Shown here: positions 54,586 to 64,000 of the stretch, piece by piece
Numbering within the stretch: position 1 is the stretch's first letter
Layout of the letters: every line of letters starts with the position of its first letter
Assembly (NCBI RefSeq): GCF_033115175.1
Contig: NC_084834.1
Location: 82,878,462 to 82,942,461, forward strand
Reading direction: 5' to 3'
DNA from: Lepus europaeus
Taxonomy: Eukaryota; Chordata; Mammalia; Lagomorpha; Leporidae
Length of the DNA: 64,000 bases
Notes under the pieces: model-generated
Database searches by the model: none
The model's input: only the letters and a program-made list of their open reading frames with translations
Told to the model about the DNA's origin: nothing
Program-made: the position numbers and the translations under genes

Positions 54586-54936
54586 AAAATTATGTATGTG
54601 GGAGCTGGCACTGTGACGTAGTGGGTAAAGCCTCCACCTGCAGTCCCATATGGGCGCTGGTTTGAGTTCTCGCTGCTCCACTTCCCATCCAGCTCTCTGC
54701 TATGGCCTGGGAAAGCAGTAGAAGATGGCCCAGGTGTTTGGGCCCCTGCACCCTCGTGGGAGACCCAGAAGAAGCTCCTGGCTCCTGGCTTAGAATGGAC
54801 GCAGCACTGGCCGTTGCGGCCAATTGGGGAGTGAACCATTGGATGGAAAACTTCTCTCTCTCTCTGCCTCTCTCTTTCTCTGCAAATCTGACTTTCAAAT
54901 AAAATAAATAAATCTTTTAAAAAATTATGTATGTGG
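54586..54936 (+). mobile_element. C-repeat SINE (older) with perfect 16-bp target duplication
   Basis: Element 54,602-54,920: GAGCTGGCACTGTGACGTAG head with a small deletion (CTGCAGTCCCATATGGGC), AGAAGATGGCCCAGGTGTTT, AAATAAAATAAATAAATC end. Flanked by AAAATTATGTATGTGG at 54,586-54,601 and 54,921-54,936. Confidence 0.96.
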
Positions 54937-55690
54937 TTTTAAATTGAGTATATTTTATCAGGAGATAACCAGATCAGTTATTAACATTCAAGTTTTTTAG
55001 GTTTTCCAAAAGTAATCAACTCTGTTTAAAAAAAAAAAAAAAAAAGGTGAGGTTGGGGGGACAATAAACCACAAAATTTGGCTTAGTGTTCCTTTACATT
55101 AAAAATGTTTATGAAGATGCAAAATACTGAACAAGTAAATATAAGACAAAACTATGAATTATAAGCAGTATACGTTGTATGACAGAAAACTAACTTTACA
55201 CGATCAAATAAGCCTTAAACTTCTCAGCTTGCCAAAGTTGAATATTTTGTTCTGAAAGTATCACGCCAGTAATGGCAGCTTGTTTAAAAACAGGTGGCCC
55301 AGAGAATGTCACTTGATCTAATGCCTCCTTGCTTTGGTAAGTAATACTGCACTGAGGCCAGGAACTGGAATTATGCTTTGAGTAGGGCTCTGAAATGACC
55401 ACAATCTATTCAAGCTGCTTTAGCATTTGAGCACCAGGCAAATGTGCTACGTTAATTACTGTTATATGATCTTGACATGAACTAATCCCCATTCCTATTA
55501 ACTTCCTTACTAAATGAAGCTTTAATGCTTAAATGATAAAAAGTGCTGGATAATCCAGAGCAATATAAAACTTAACAGATGAAGGAGCAATAAGTGAGAG
55601 TGGTCTGCCTTATTAGCATACTAGATATCATTCGGCAGGACAACAGTGCATTAAAGCTGCATTCTGATGCACCAATGCCAGCACACTTGG
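54937..55690. other. Intronic, no feature recognised
   Basis: AT-rich unique sequence with an A-run at 55,027-55,045. No exon or repeat landmark supported. Confidence 0.5.
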
Positions 55691-56540
55691 TAAAGTGATA
55701 AGTATAAGTACACAACCGATCAAAAAGATAGGGTAAGTGTCGAAGAGATTTTACAAACAAGACCAGTGTAAGCAAATAATGAAGGATAGAATTAAAAGGG
55801 AGAGAATGATCCTGCCAGGGAAGCAGGACACACAGCAGACTCATAGAATGGCAAATGCCCAAAACAGCACTCCGACCTCAGAATCAACCCTTGGGGCATT
55901 CGGATCTGGCTAAAAGGCCCATGAGAGTCTCACAGGCATGGAAAGCCACGACACGGTGGCAAAAACAATCTAAATGAAAGATCGGGGTAAACAAGACCCC
56001 AGTAGAAGGAACAGGCCATCAAGGGGGAAGGCGCCTTTCTCCGAAGGGAGGAAGGAACCTCCACTGTGATACGGCCTTGACTAAACAAGTTCAGAGTTGG
56101 TGAACTCAAGGGGCTTCCATAGCCTAGACTGCTCATGGCAAGAGCCTCGGGTGATTGCTGACGCCAAAAATAAGAGTGCCAATTGTTAAATCAACAACGG
56201 GAGTCACTGGGTACAGGCTCCCCATGTAGGGTCTCTGTCCTTAATGTGTTTTACTATGAAACTTAAAAACAACACTACTAGTTGAACAATACCCTATACC
56301 TTGTGCAGTTGTGTGAGGACAGCCTGTTGAAATCCTTGCTTAGTATATACTAAGTTGATCTTCTGTATATGAAGGTAATTGAAAATGAAACTCGATGAAG
56401 GGCGGGATGGGAGAGGGAGTAGGAGAGGGGAGGGCCATGGGAGGGAGGGAGGTTGGGGGTGAGCCACAACAATACAAAAGTTGCACTTTGTAAATTCACA
56501 TTTATTAAGTAATAATAATAATAATAAAAAAAAAAAACAA
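55690..56540 (+). mobile_element. 5'-truncated L1 (rabbit type), 3' UTR
   Basis: L1 3' UTR landmarks: CCTCAGAATCAACCCTTGG, GGCATTCGGATCTGGCTAAA, GAACTCAAGGGGCTTCCATA, AGTTGATCTTCTGTATATGA, the G-rich tract 56,400-56,460, and a terminal AATAATAATAAT/A-tail. No ORF2 sequence recognised; the left limit is approximate. It aligns with 7470-7936 over the distal part. Antisense to PDLIM5. Confidence 0.85.
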
Positions 56541-56723
56541 AAAAACTGCATTCTGGCCTAGCATTAAGTTTGAAGCCCACAGAAGGTAGGGGTAGTGACT
56601 GTAACTTCCACTCTGATCCTCATACTTTCTCCATACTAAGAAAGCTTTTCAGAGTGGCTAGTGGTGGCAATGATAACAGTCACAGTTTCATAATCAGATG
56701 ATGTGAATTAACAACAAAAGTGT

Positions 56724-57050
56724 GGCGGGCGCCGTGGCTCAATAGGCTAATCCTCCGCCTGCGGCAATGGCACACCGGTTTCTAGTCCCGGTCGCTTCTC
56801 TTCTAGGCCAGCTCTCTGCTGTGGCCTGGGAGTGCAGTGGAGGATGGCCCAAGTGCTTGGGCCCTGCACCCCATGGGAGACCAGGAGAAGCACCTGGCTC
56901 CTGGCTTCGGATCAGCGCGGTGCGCCGTCCACAGCGGCCATTGGAGGGTGAACCAACAGAAAAGGAAGACCTTTCTCTGTCTCTCTCTCTCTCACTGTCC
57001 ACTCTGCCTGTCAAAAAATAAAAACCAAAAATAAACAAATAAAAACAAAT
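56724..57050 (+). mobile_element. C-repeat SINE (young subfamily, internally deleted)
   Basis: Plus orientation: CGGGCGCCGTGGCTCAATAG head with GCAATGGCACAC, then TAGTCCCGGTC joined directly to the GCTTCTCTTCTAGGCCAGC region (about 30 bp lost). Interrupted A-tail. A weak target repeat ACAAAAGTGTGG / ACAAATGTGG. Confidence 0.95.
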
Positions 57051-57602
57051 GTGGTTTCTCACTTTGTTAACTCACCCACTAATTATCTGCTTACAGTAGC
57101 ACACAAATAACAGCCATAATTATTTTTATAAATGGTGGGTTTTGATCCAGCATATTGGATCTCTAAACACTAATCTAGGTAAGCAATGTATTAAAACGTA
57201 AAGAAACATGCCACAAATCAGAGTTTTTCTATCATTAACATTAAACCTAAAATATAACAAGTGTAGATAGTAAGAAATGACAATGTTCTATGTACTGGGA
57301 TAGAATAGCACCAGACAAGATTTTAGATTGGTTTATATATTCCTGAGAGACAGTAACCCAGTAGAAGAACTTTCAGGAAAATCACTCTAATCTAATTGAC
57401 ATGATGGCTTTAATGATAAATGGGTCAGAAATGCACATGGTCTATTCAGTTAAATATGACTATATTGTTTCTGGGTGTCAGACACTGTACTAGACTTTAC
57501 AGCTCTCTACTGATTTTCCCCTTCTACTCACAACAACCACTATATATAAATATATATATATATAAAGAGTTATTATATATATGTATATATATATACATAT
57601 AT
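57051..57602. repeat. Intronic unique sequence with (TA)n
   Basis: A TA-rich microsatellite occupies 57,541-57,602 (TATATATAAATATATATATA type). The rest is unique-looking. Confidence 0.7.
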
Positions 57603-57898
57603 AAGAAGTTATTTATTTATTTGAAAGGCAGAGTTACAGAGAGGTAGAGGCAGAGAGAAAGAAGTCCTCCATCTACTGGTTCACTCCCCAAAAGGCTGCA
57701 ATGGCCGGAGCTGGGCAGATCCAAAGTCAGGAGCCAGAAGCTTCCTCCGGGTCTCCCACACGGGTGCAGGGGCCCAAGCACTTGGGCCATCTTCCCTTGC
57801 TTTCCCAGGCCTGAAAGGAGAGTTGGATTGGAAGTGGAGCAGCCAGGACTTGAACTGGTGCCCAAATGGGATACCAGTATATACCAAAGCGCCAGCCT
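57603..57898 (-). mobile_element. C-repeat SINE (older subfamily)
   Basis: Minus orientation: AGTTATTTATTTATTTGAAA, AAGTCCTCCATCTACTGGTT, TTGGATTGGAAGTGGAGCAG, head remnant CCAAAGCGCCAGCCTC. Abuts the (TA)n tract. Confidence 0.92.
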
Positions 57899-58884
57899 CT
57901 CATAAACATTATTAACACAATCTCTGTTACTGGATAATTCTCATTAAGCACATAGTCACTCTGAGAAATATGATGTAAATGAGAAATTACAGCTTAGAAA
58001 ACACCATATTATGATTCCATTTCTGAAAAACAGTATCTGTCATTACATCTTATATCCTTTTATGTTTTATAAATCTAAAGTAAGATGCTGATAGTCGTTA
58101 TCTACTGGGAGTATGCATGTACTTTACCTAGCAAAATTATGCTAAGCAATAAATACATGTGGAGGAAGAGGAAGTGTGATTTAAGTCTTGATACTCAACT
58201 TTATGGGAGTCAGTTTCAACTATTTAAAAATGTGAAAAATGAAAAGAGGAGAGCTTGGATAATCATTTGAAATGATTTTTTGTTACTACCAATAAGGTGC
58301 TTTTGGCAGGTTATCTGCCATCAGTATTCACACCTCAATCTCCTAATATTTTTAAGGCCATTTATTAGAAATGCTTAGTGATTTAGTAAACTCCAGAATA
58401 TTACACTCACTTATGATCTCTGGGCCTTTTTCCTTCTTGGAGTTTAAAAGACAGTCAGATTTGAATAAAAAGTGTTTTCAAGAAGCAGGTTAGAACCTAA
58501 ATTAACATTCTGAAACACTTTAAAATAGATCTGCAGTAGTTATATCTTCCAGGGTTTAGATATTTAAAAATCCAGTCTTCTTCTCTCCAGGACTCCAGTT
58601 CTTTATTTTGTTATTATCTGTTTTCATCTAAATGAAAGGATTCACTTTTATAATCTGTAAATTAACCAAGTTGGAATAAATAATCTTCAGGGTTCCTTCA
58701 AGTCTAACTGATACAAGTGTTTTTAGTTTTCACAGAGCCCAGAATTGCTGTTCATTAAAACAGATTCTAATTATATATTCATATTTATCTATTTCAACAA
58801 TATTACATCTGGAATCAGGCAAGAATAGCTTTACTAATAAAATGTTAAATATTTCAGCATTTTAAACAAATCAACATTGGTATT
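57899..58884. other. Intronic, no feature recognised
   Basis: AT-rich unique-looking sequence up to the SINE that precedes the splice donor. Confidence 0.5.
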
Positions 58885-59252
58885 AAGACGACAAATAGGC
58901 TGGCGCCGCAGCTCACTAGGCTAATCCTTGGCCTGCGTTGCCAGCACCCCGGGTTCTAGTCCCGGTCGGGGCGCCAGATTCTGTCCCAGTTGCCCCTCTT
59001 CCAGGCTCTCTGCTGTGGCCCGGGAGTGCAGTGGAGGATGGCCCAAGTGCTTGGGCCCTGCACCCGCATGGGAGACCAGGAGAAGAACCTGGCTCCTGGC
59101 TTCAGATCAGTGCAGTGTGCCAGCTGCAGTGCGCCGGCTGCAGTAGCCATTGGGGGATGAACCAATGGAAAAAAGGAAGACCTTTCTCTCTGTCTCTCTC
59201 TCACTGTCTACTCTGCCTGTCAAAAAAAAAAAAAAAAAAAAGACAATAAATA
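58885..59252 (+). mobile_element. C-repeat SINE (young) beside the PDLIM5 splice donor
   Basis: Element 58,898-59,239 (GGCTGGCGCCGCAGCTCACT head, GGTTCTAGTCCCGGTCGGGG, A-tail 59,222-59,241) flanked by AAGACGACAAATA (58,885-58,897) and AAGACAATAAATA (59,240-59,252). It is antisense to PDLIM5. Its A-tail ends 17 nt from the first intron base (59,258), so the intron has poly-T almost directly after its donor. Confidence 0.96.
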
Positions 59253-59258
59253 ACCCAC

Positions 59259-59433
59259 CTGATGACCTGGTTACAGTGGGCACACATTGGGGTCCGCTTC
59301 CCTGCGGGGATGTGCTCAGCTCTCTGCACTAAAGTATCCTGGTCTCCTGGCTGGGGCTGCCCCACAGCTGAGCTGGCCGGTGACACTGCTGCTGACGAAG
59401 CTGCACTGTTTGAGATTCTTCCAGTGGAAGGTG
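59259..59433 (-). CDS. PDLIM5: PDLIM5 exon: linker end and start of LIM1
   Basis: This 175-nt internal exon is bounded by an acceptor (pyrimidine-rich, CACTCCTAG, AG at 59435-59434) and a donor (ATCAG/GTGGGT, GT at 59258-59257). It enters with one base of its first codon on the previous exon and ends with two bases (AG) of an Arg codon. It encodes a Ser/Ala/Pro-rich linker (PSTGRISNSAASSAAV...) followed by RAEHIPAGKRTPMCAHCNQVI, whose CAHC pair supplies the first two zinc ligands of LIM1. The linker is low in order-promoting residues and probably disordered. The CSINE immediately downstream of the donor is described separately. The upstream exon is outside the window. Confidence 0.95.
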
Positions 59434-60764
59434 CTAGGAGTGAAAACATGGCAGAGTCAGAATTATGATAAGGCAAATGTAAACTTTTCCAGCAATCAAA
59501 TAACAATTTGTAAAATATCATTCATTGATTCACTCACTCGCATTTATGGTAAAGTTATGACACAGATACTAAGCGACCATTATACAGATGCATAGAAAAG
59601 CAAGGATTACAACACAGTCAGTAAGAGAGTTATGACAGAGAATACAGAGGTTGCTGTAAGAACAGCAGAGATAGTTCTATTTCTAAGAGATATGTATATG
59701 GTTAGGTGACTGTTAAGAGCGAGACATTTCTAGTTATCTAGACATCTCGGCTAACCATTTAATTAGATTCAATTCCAAATATATGATAGGCACATTAAAA
59801 ATCTCAACGTGCTGAAGAGAAGACACAAACTCATTACATGTTCTCTCCTCCAATTATACTCTCTAAGTAGATTATGCACACAGTCACTGAGGCATGTGAG
59901 GCAGCTACCTAAAAATCATCCTTGTCCATCCTTTCCCTCAGCTTTGCTAATAACAAGGCCTGGTTTTACATCAGAAAAAATTCTTGATTTTGCCCCCTCT
60001 TTTCCATTTCTACAATTCTGACCTGGTTTAGGTCCTCAACCTCTCACCTAATATAGCTGTCAAAATGTAGCACCTCCCTTAAATTTATCCTCCTGATTGC
60101 CAACTAAGAATTAAATCTCAACCAATCACAACTCTGTATAAATGATTCCCCTGTTCTTTGACAACTCAATATACTCCATGCTTCTAGATATTGCATTTAA
60201 GTCCCCACAGTGGTCTCTTTCTGCCCCACAACCTGATCTTTTACCCTGTTGCCTTTCACTAAGGCTATGGCAACACCAAACTGCTTTCCTTTGTCTTGTG
60301 GATGGATCGATCTGTGGCCAGTAATGTCTTCCCCCCAGTAATGTTATTTTCTACCCTTCTTTCTGCTTACCTGGTAACTATGACTTCCTGTTTGAAGTTC
60401 AGCCCAAAACTATTCCCAAAACTTCACCTTGAATCATTTCTCCCCAAAACCCCTTCCACAGATCAAATGATTCTAAGTTCCCAGCAAATGATTCTAAGAT
60501 TTTCTGTAAATATCACTGCTTCTATTGCATATTCCTGTTCCTTTCTTCCCCAACTAGATAGGTCCCTGAGGGAAGGAACTACACTTTATTTATCACCTAA
60601 GGAACTAATATAATATCTGGAATGAATGAATGACCTACAATCAACACATAAGTGAATGCATGTAAAACCTAGGAGGGACTAGGGTCTTACCAATGTAAGA
60701 CCTGCTCCTTATCCACAGGCAATTAAAATCTAAGATGGTTGAGGCACCCCCTCCCCCAATATTG

Positions 60765-60985
60765 ACAACTCCACTTCCAATCCAACTCTCTGCTAATGTG
60801 CCTGGGAAGACAGTACTTAGGCCTCTGCACCCATCTGGGAGACCTGGATGAAACTCCTGGCTCCTGGTTTTGGCCAGGCCCGGCCCATGCCATTGCAGCT
60901 ATTTGGCGAGGGAGCCAGAGGATGGAAGACCTCTCTTTCTCTGTAACTCTGCCTTTCAAATAACTAAATCAATCTTTAAAAAATA
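60765..60985 (+). mobile_element. C-repeat SINE, 5'-truncated
   Basis: Begins inside the element (CAACTCCACTTCCAATCCAA), then GAGACCTGGATGAAACTCCT, GGATGGAAGACCTCTC and AAATAACTAAATCAATC end. Confidence 0.88.
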
Positions 60986-61028
60986 TATAATGGAAGAGAA
61001 AAGGCACATATTACAATGGCTTAAAAGG

Positions 61029-61294
61029 AACAATTTTGGGGCCAGTGTTGTGGCATAGCAGGTTAAGCCTCGGCCTACTGGCATCCCATTTGATTCCCGT
61101 CCTGGTTCCTGTCCTGGTTGCTCTACTTCCAATCCAGATCCCTGCTGGTGTGCCTGGGAAAGCAGCAGAGGATGGCTCAAATCCTTGATCCCCTGCATCC
61201 ATGTGGGAACCCTAGAGGAAGCTCCAGGCTCCCAGCTTTGGTCTGGCCCAGTCCTGGCAGTTGTGGCCATTTGGGGAGTGAACCAGTGGATGGA

Positions 61295-61336
<42 letters not shown>

Positions 61337-61412
61337 TTCTCTTCCTCCCTCCCTCCTCCTCTCTCTGCCTTTCAAATAAATTAAAAATAAATTTTAAAAA
61401 AGTAACAATTTT
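61029..61412 (+). mobile_element. C-repeat SINE (older) with 9-bp target duplication
   Basis: Element 61,038-61,403: GGGGCCAGTGTTGTGGCATA head, extended CT block (61,301-61,365), AAATAAATTAAAAATAAATT tail. Flanked by AACAATTTT at 61,029-61,037 and 61,404-61,412. Confidence 0.93.
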
Positions 61413-63854
61413 TATGAAAAGCATATAAGTAACAAAGTAATAGTGTATGTGTAGAGATATGTACATTGACAACATCTACATTAAAGGTGTTATAATTCAG
61501 TAAGAGTAATTAAGGCAACTGAAATGATAATTCTGCTCATTAGAACAGGGCCTGTTTGCCATGATGTGCAACTATGGATCCAGAAACCCAGTGTTTTCAG
61601 ACACTCAGCACATCCCTACAGAGTTCTACCCAGTGCTTCATCTGGAAGATGGCAGTTCTACAGGCCAGTGAGCTCCGCTGCTGACCGTGTTTCTAGGGAG
61701 TCAAGCAGACAAGGAACGTGTTTCCACGCCAGTGTCTATATCCAGCCTTAGTATCTCTTGGAGCAGCAGATATGCATTCTCAATGACAAACCCAGTTAGT
61801 GTTGTGAAATTCAAGATCTGTAAAATGGATTTCCTCTTCTTGTACACACTACACTAGCTTTTCCTAAGGACTCCTGTATGAATTCTCCCACTCATGCAGG
61901 CAAGGCATTCTGCCCTGTCCTGTCCCAGGAGCTTCACCCCAGGCACTAGTGACTGCTTCACAGCAAGTGTTCATCAGGTTTATCCCTCTTTTCTAATCTA
62001 AAACCATTCTCTATCAATTGAGTTCTGGTCTTGAGTCCCTCAAGTCTGGATTATTATAAGTCTCTTATCTGCTTTTTTTTTTGCTACCAGCCTCTTCTTT
62101 AACCTACTCTACTGGGTTATTTTTTTTGAACAACACTACTCCTGTCATATGTTCCTGCTTATGAAACTTCGGTTACTCATCATGCAAATTATATGCAGTA
62201 CTAACAGTTGACTCCCTCAATGGATCTCACTCCTATGTTTACAACCTTGTTTTTTAAGCTTTCTTGTATCACTGCCATCACCACCATGCTAAATTATAAT
62301 TATTTAATATCCAACACATGAAATCACATTTTGAAGGCACCATTCTCAAGCCCTTACTATGGTCCTATGATGTGGTTAGTAACACTTTTTCTTCCTGAGG
62401 AATGTGAGGTGAAGAGGTTAAGAAGCCTGCCCATTGTTCTTATATAGGAAGCAGAGAGTAGCCCTGAACCTGAGCAGACTGGCTATGGTCTGTGCCCTTA
62501 AACACTTTGCTGTAATTACTCACTGTCCCTTTAAATTTCCATTCCAGACTCTGCCTCTACGACCCCTCAGCCAATGAATGTCCCTTTCTCATTGCTACTC
62601 GGTTCTCCCATTCTTCAGGCATTTGGAAGTTTCATTAGCTTCTCCAAAGTCTTTTCTGAACATTGCAAATAGATGTGTTTACTAGATACTTCTACCATCC
62701 ATAGGACCCATCCCTCAATAATTTGGTATTCATCAATATCCTATTACTATCTTTTCCTTCCTGTGTTAATTTACTGACTTAAAAATGGGTACAGACTGCA
62801 TACTTCTTTCTCTCCATTACTAGAACAGTGTTCTATAGAACAGTAGTGTTCTATTTACAAATAGAAGGCAAAAAAAAAAAAAAATCCTATTTCATCAATT
62901 AAAAATGTTCCAAACTGCCTTAAAATTATTTTTTACCTTTCAAAAGATGACTATAGAGACTGATATTTTAAAAATGTGGATTAGGTTCAGGATTTCAAAC
63001 AATGGGAAAAGCTGCCAATTGGAAAATCTGAAAGACCTCAAAGAGAAGCAGATCTTTTCATCTGCCATATGTCTTTATTTTATCACATTATCTATGCATA
63101 AGCCTCAAAGTACTAAGTCAATGCAACATTTTTAGCAATAAAAGAGTGCAGTAATTCTCTGTCAGTCAGTGTAAAACAGGACATAATCCATCTGGCCCAT
63201 GTCTCAAGGAGAAGCTATGTAGGGAACTAACTGATCTAACATGAGAAGCCAGTCTTCAGCATGAAACATATAACTATCTTAAACACATATGAAAGGGCTC
63301 CATGCTGTACTGCCCCTCCTTTCTTGGGAAGCAAAGCCTTGCTTTCTGTTATTGCTCCATTTTAAACACTTTGGATATGACAGAAATTCTCACACCTCCA
63401 TCTGTTGCAGTGTTGCTAGCACACTGGCCTGCACACAAAGCTACACAAGCCTTGTTAATCACTAAGTACTCAACATTTCCAAGGCACAGTTATTTCCCAT
63501 ATGAATATAAAGTGATGTTTCATTTTTTCAGACTGATCTTGTCACTACTCTAGCACAGGAATGGGCTACGTGTGAACAGTCAAGTGCCAACCTCCTGGCT
63601 AATGCTTACTGAGGAAGAGAAAGGTGTAAGAAGGTAATGTCTTAGAAGATAGGAAGCACCAGAAAATAACCCTGATTCCACAACAGCATTGAAGAGAACT
63701 GCATAACCAAGAGAGGAAAGCCAGTCTGCCATGGGTCACACAGTGACCAAATTCTTCAAATATATTGAATCCATGGTAAAAATCAGCTATTTTCATATAG
63801 GAAAAAAAGATAATTCATCTCTTTAGAGGTGGCTTAAAGATGATAATCTATTTC
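61413..63854. other. Intronic, old repeats likely, no exon
   Basis: About 62,350-62,520 resembles a reverse MIR (GAGGTTAAGAAGCCTGCCCA, AGCAGAGAGTAGCCCTGAAC). Much of 61.8-62.9 kb has the look of a diverged L2 3' region, but I cannot prove it. An A-run lies at 62,870-62,884. Confidence 0.4.
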
Positions 63855-64000
63855 TTTTTTTTTTTTCTTTTTTTTTTTGCCAGGCAGAGTTAGACAGTGA
63901 GAGAGACAGAGAGAAAGTTATAGACAGTGAGAGAGAGACTGAGAGAAAGGTCTTCCTTTCGTTGGTTCACTCCCCTAATGGCAGCTACGGCTGGCGTGCT
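63855..64000 (-). mobile_element. C-repeat SINE (young), cut by the window edge
   Basis: Minus orientation: T-rich tail (63,852-63,879), GCCAGGCAGAGTTAGACAGT, GAAAGGTCTTCCTTTCGTTG, GGCTGGCGTGCT at the edge. The CT-rich segment is partly duplicated (63,892-63,948). Confidence 0.93.

Larger units (their letters stand above)
44080..59258 (-). other. PDLIM5: PDLIM5 intron (linker/LIM1 exon to LIM1/2 exon), 15.2 kb
   Basis: The largest intron in the window, GT-AG. It contains twelve SINEs, an ancient LTR-like repeat, a probable solo LTR, an L1 3' end, MIRs and two mini-transposons, each listed separately. I found no extra exon with convincing coding content. Confidence 0.85.
33390..64000 (-). other. 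PDLIM5: PDLIM5 gene, 3' portion (transcription unit)
   Basis: Five exons on the minus strand join in frame to give the C-terminal LIM1-LIM2-LIM3 part of the Enigma-family protein PDLIM5 (ENH). Intron lengths between them are about 15.2, 3.0, 3.0 and 1.5 kb, all GT-AG. The order and phases (1, 2, 0, 1 and 0 carried into the successive exons) are continuous, and the coding frame is open throughout, so this is the functional gene and not a processed copy. The 5' exons coding for the PDZ domain lie beyond 64,000. PDLIM5 is a cytoskeletal scaffold of muscle Z-discs and actin fibres: by family knowledge the PDZ domain binds alpha-actinin and the LIM domains bind kinases such as PKC. Identification rests on recognition of the LIM sequence and the [10 protein letters not shown]-terminus. 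Confidence 0.95.
59434..64000 (-). other. PDLIM5: PDLIM5 upstream intron (partial)
   Basis: The intron preceding the first visible exon; its donor is beyond the window. It contains SINEs at 60,765, 61,038 and 63,855 and diverged stretches that may be L2 or MIR (about 60,550-60,640 and 62,350-62,520). No further exon could be supported. Confidence 0.75.

Noticed and set aside
59217..59258. A 42-nt mini-intron from the PDLIM5 donor to the SINE acceptor
   Set aside because: It is shorter than introns that the mammalian spliceosome normally removes, and the main junction to 44,079 restores the LIM1 frame perfectly.
61297..61330. Repeated CT blocks resembling a spaced repeat array
   Set aside because: They are SINE-internal microsatellites; there is no repeat-spacer structure, and the genome is mammalian, so CRISPR is excluded.

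Overview
The window is mammalian nuclear DNA from a lagomorph, most likely rabbit (Oryctolagus) or a close relative such as a hare. The main evidence is about 40 copies of the lagomorph C-repeat SINE (CSINE, tRNA-derived head, CT-rich tail region, A-tail) on both strands, plus two 3' ends of a rabbit-type L1. There are no bacterial-style operons, CRISPR arrays or plasmid and phage genes. Species cannot be fixed further from the sequence alone.

Only one protein-coding gene is supported: the 3' part of PDLIM5 (ENH, Enigma homolog), on the minus strand. Five exons are resolved to the base with GT/AG sites and matching phases: 59433-59259, 44079-43899, 40914-40794, 37840-37725 and 36264-36175 (stop TAA). 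They encode the end of the inter-domain linker and all three C-terminal LIM domains, ending in KKHAHSVNF. The 3' UTR probably runs to about 33,390, where two overlapping AATAAA signals lie. From 59,434 to 64,000 the window shows the preceding intron; the PDZ-coding exons lie beyond the right edge.

Layout: (1) 1-31.6 kb is intergenic DNA downstream of PDLIM5. It is SINE-dense and includes an L1 3' end with perfect target-site duplication (7249-7947), a 350-bp polypyrimidine tract (14,410-14,760), nested repeats around 17-18 kb and one CpG island (about 23,160-23,440). (2) 31.6-38.3 kb is a SINE-poor block covering the terminal exons and 3' UTR, flanked by a repeat-free stretch that is a candidate conserved non-coding region. 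(3) 38-64 kb is PDLIM5 intronic DNA with many SINEs, a probable solo LTR, a second L1 3' end, MIRs and an ancient LTR-like element that has taken in two SINEs of different age.

In the protein, the exons build three zinc-binding LIM modules that in PDLIM5 recruit kinases and other partners, while the unseen PDZ domain binds alpha-actinin at Z-discs or actin bundles. I found no convincing undescribed biological system. The observations most worth following are a CSINE inserted 18 nt from a PDLIM5 splice donor, a Gly-to-Val difference at LIM2, the orphan CpG island, a recurrent palindromic mini-transposon used twice as a SINE landing site, and several dateable nested insertions.
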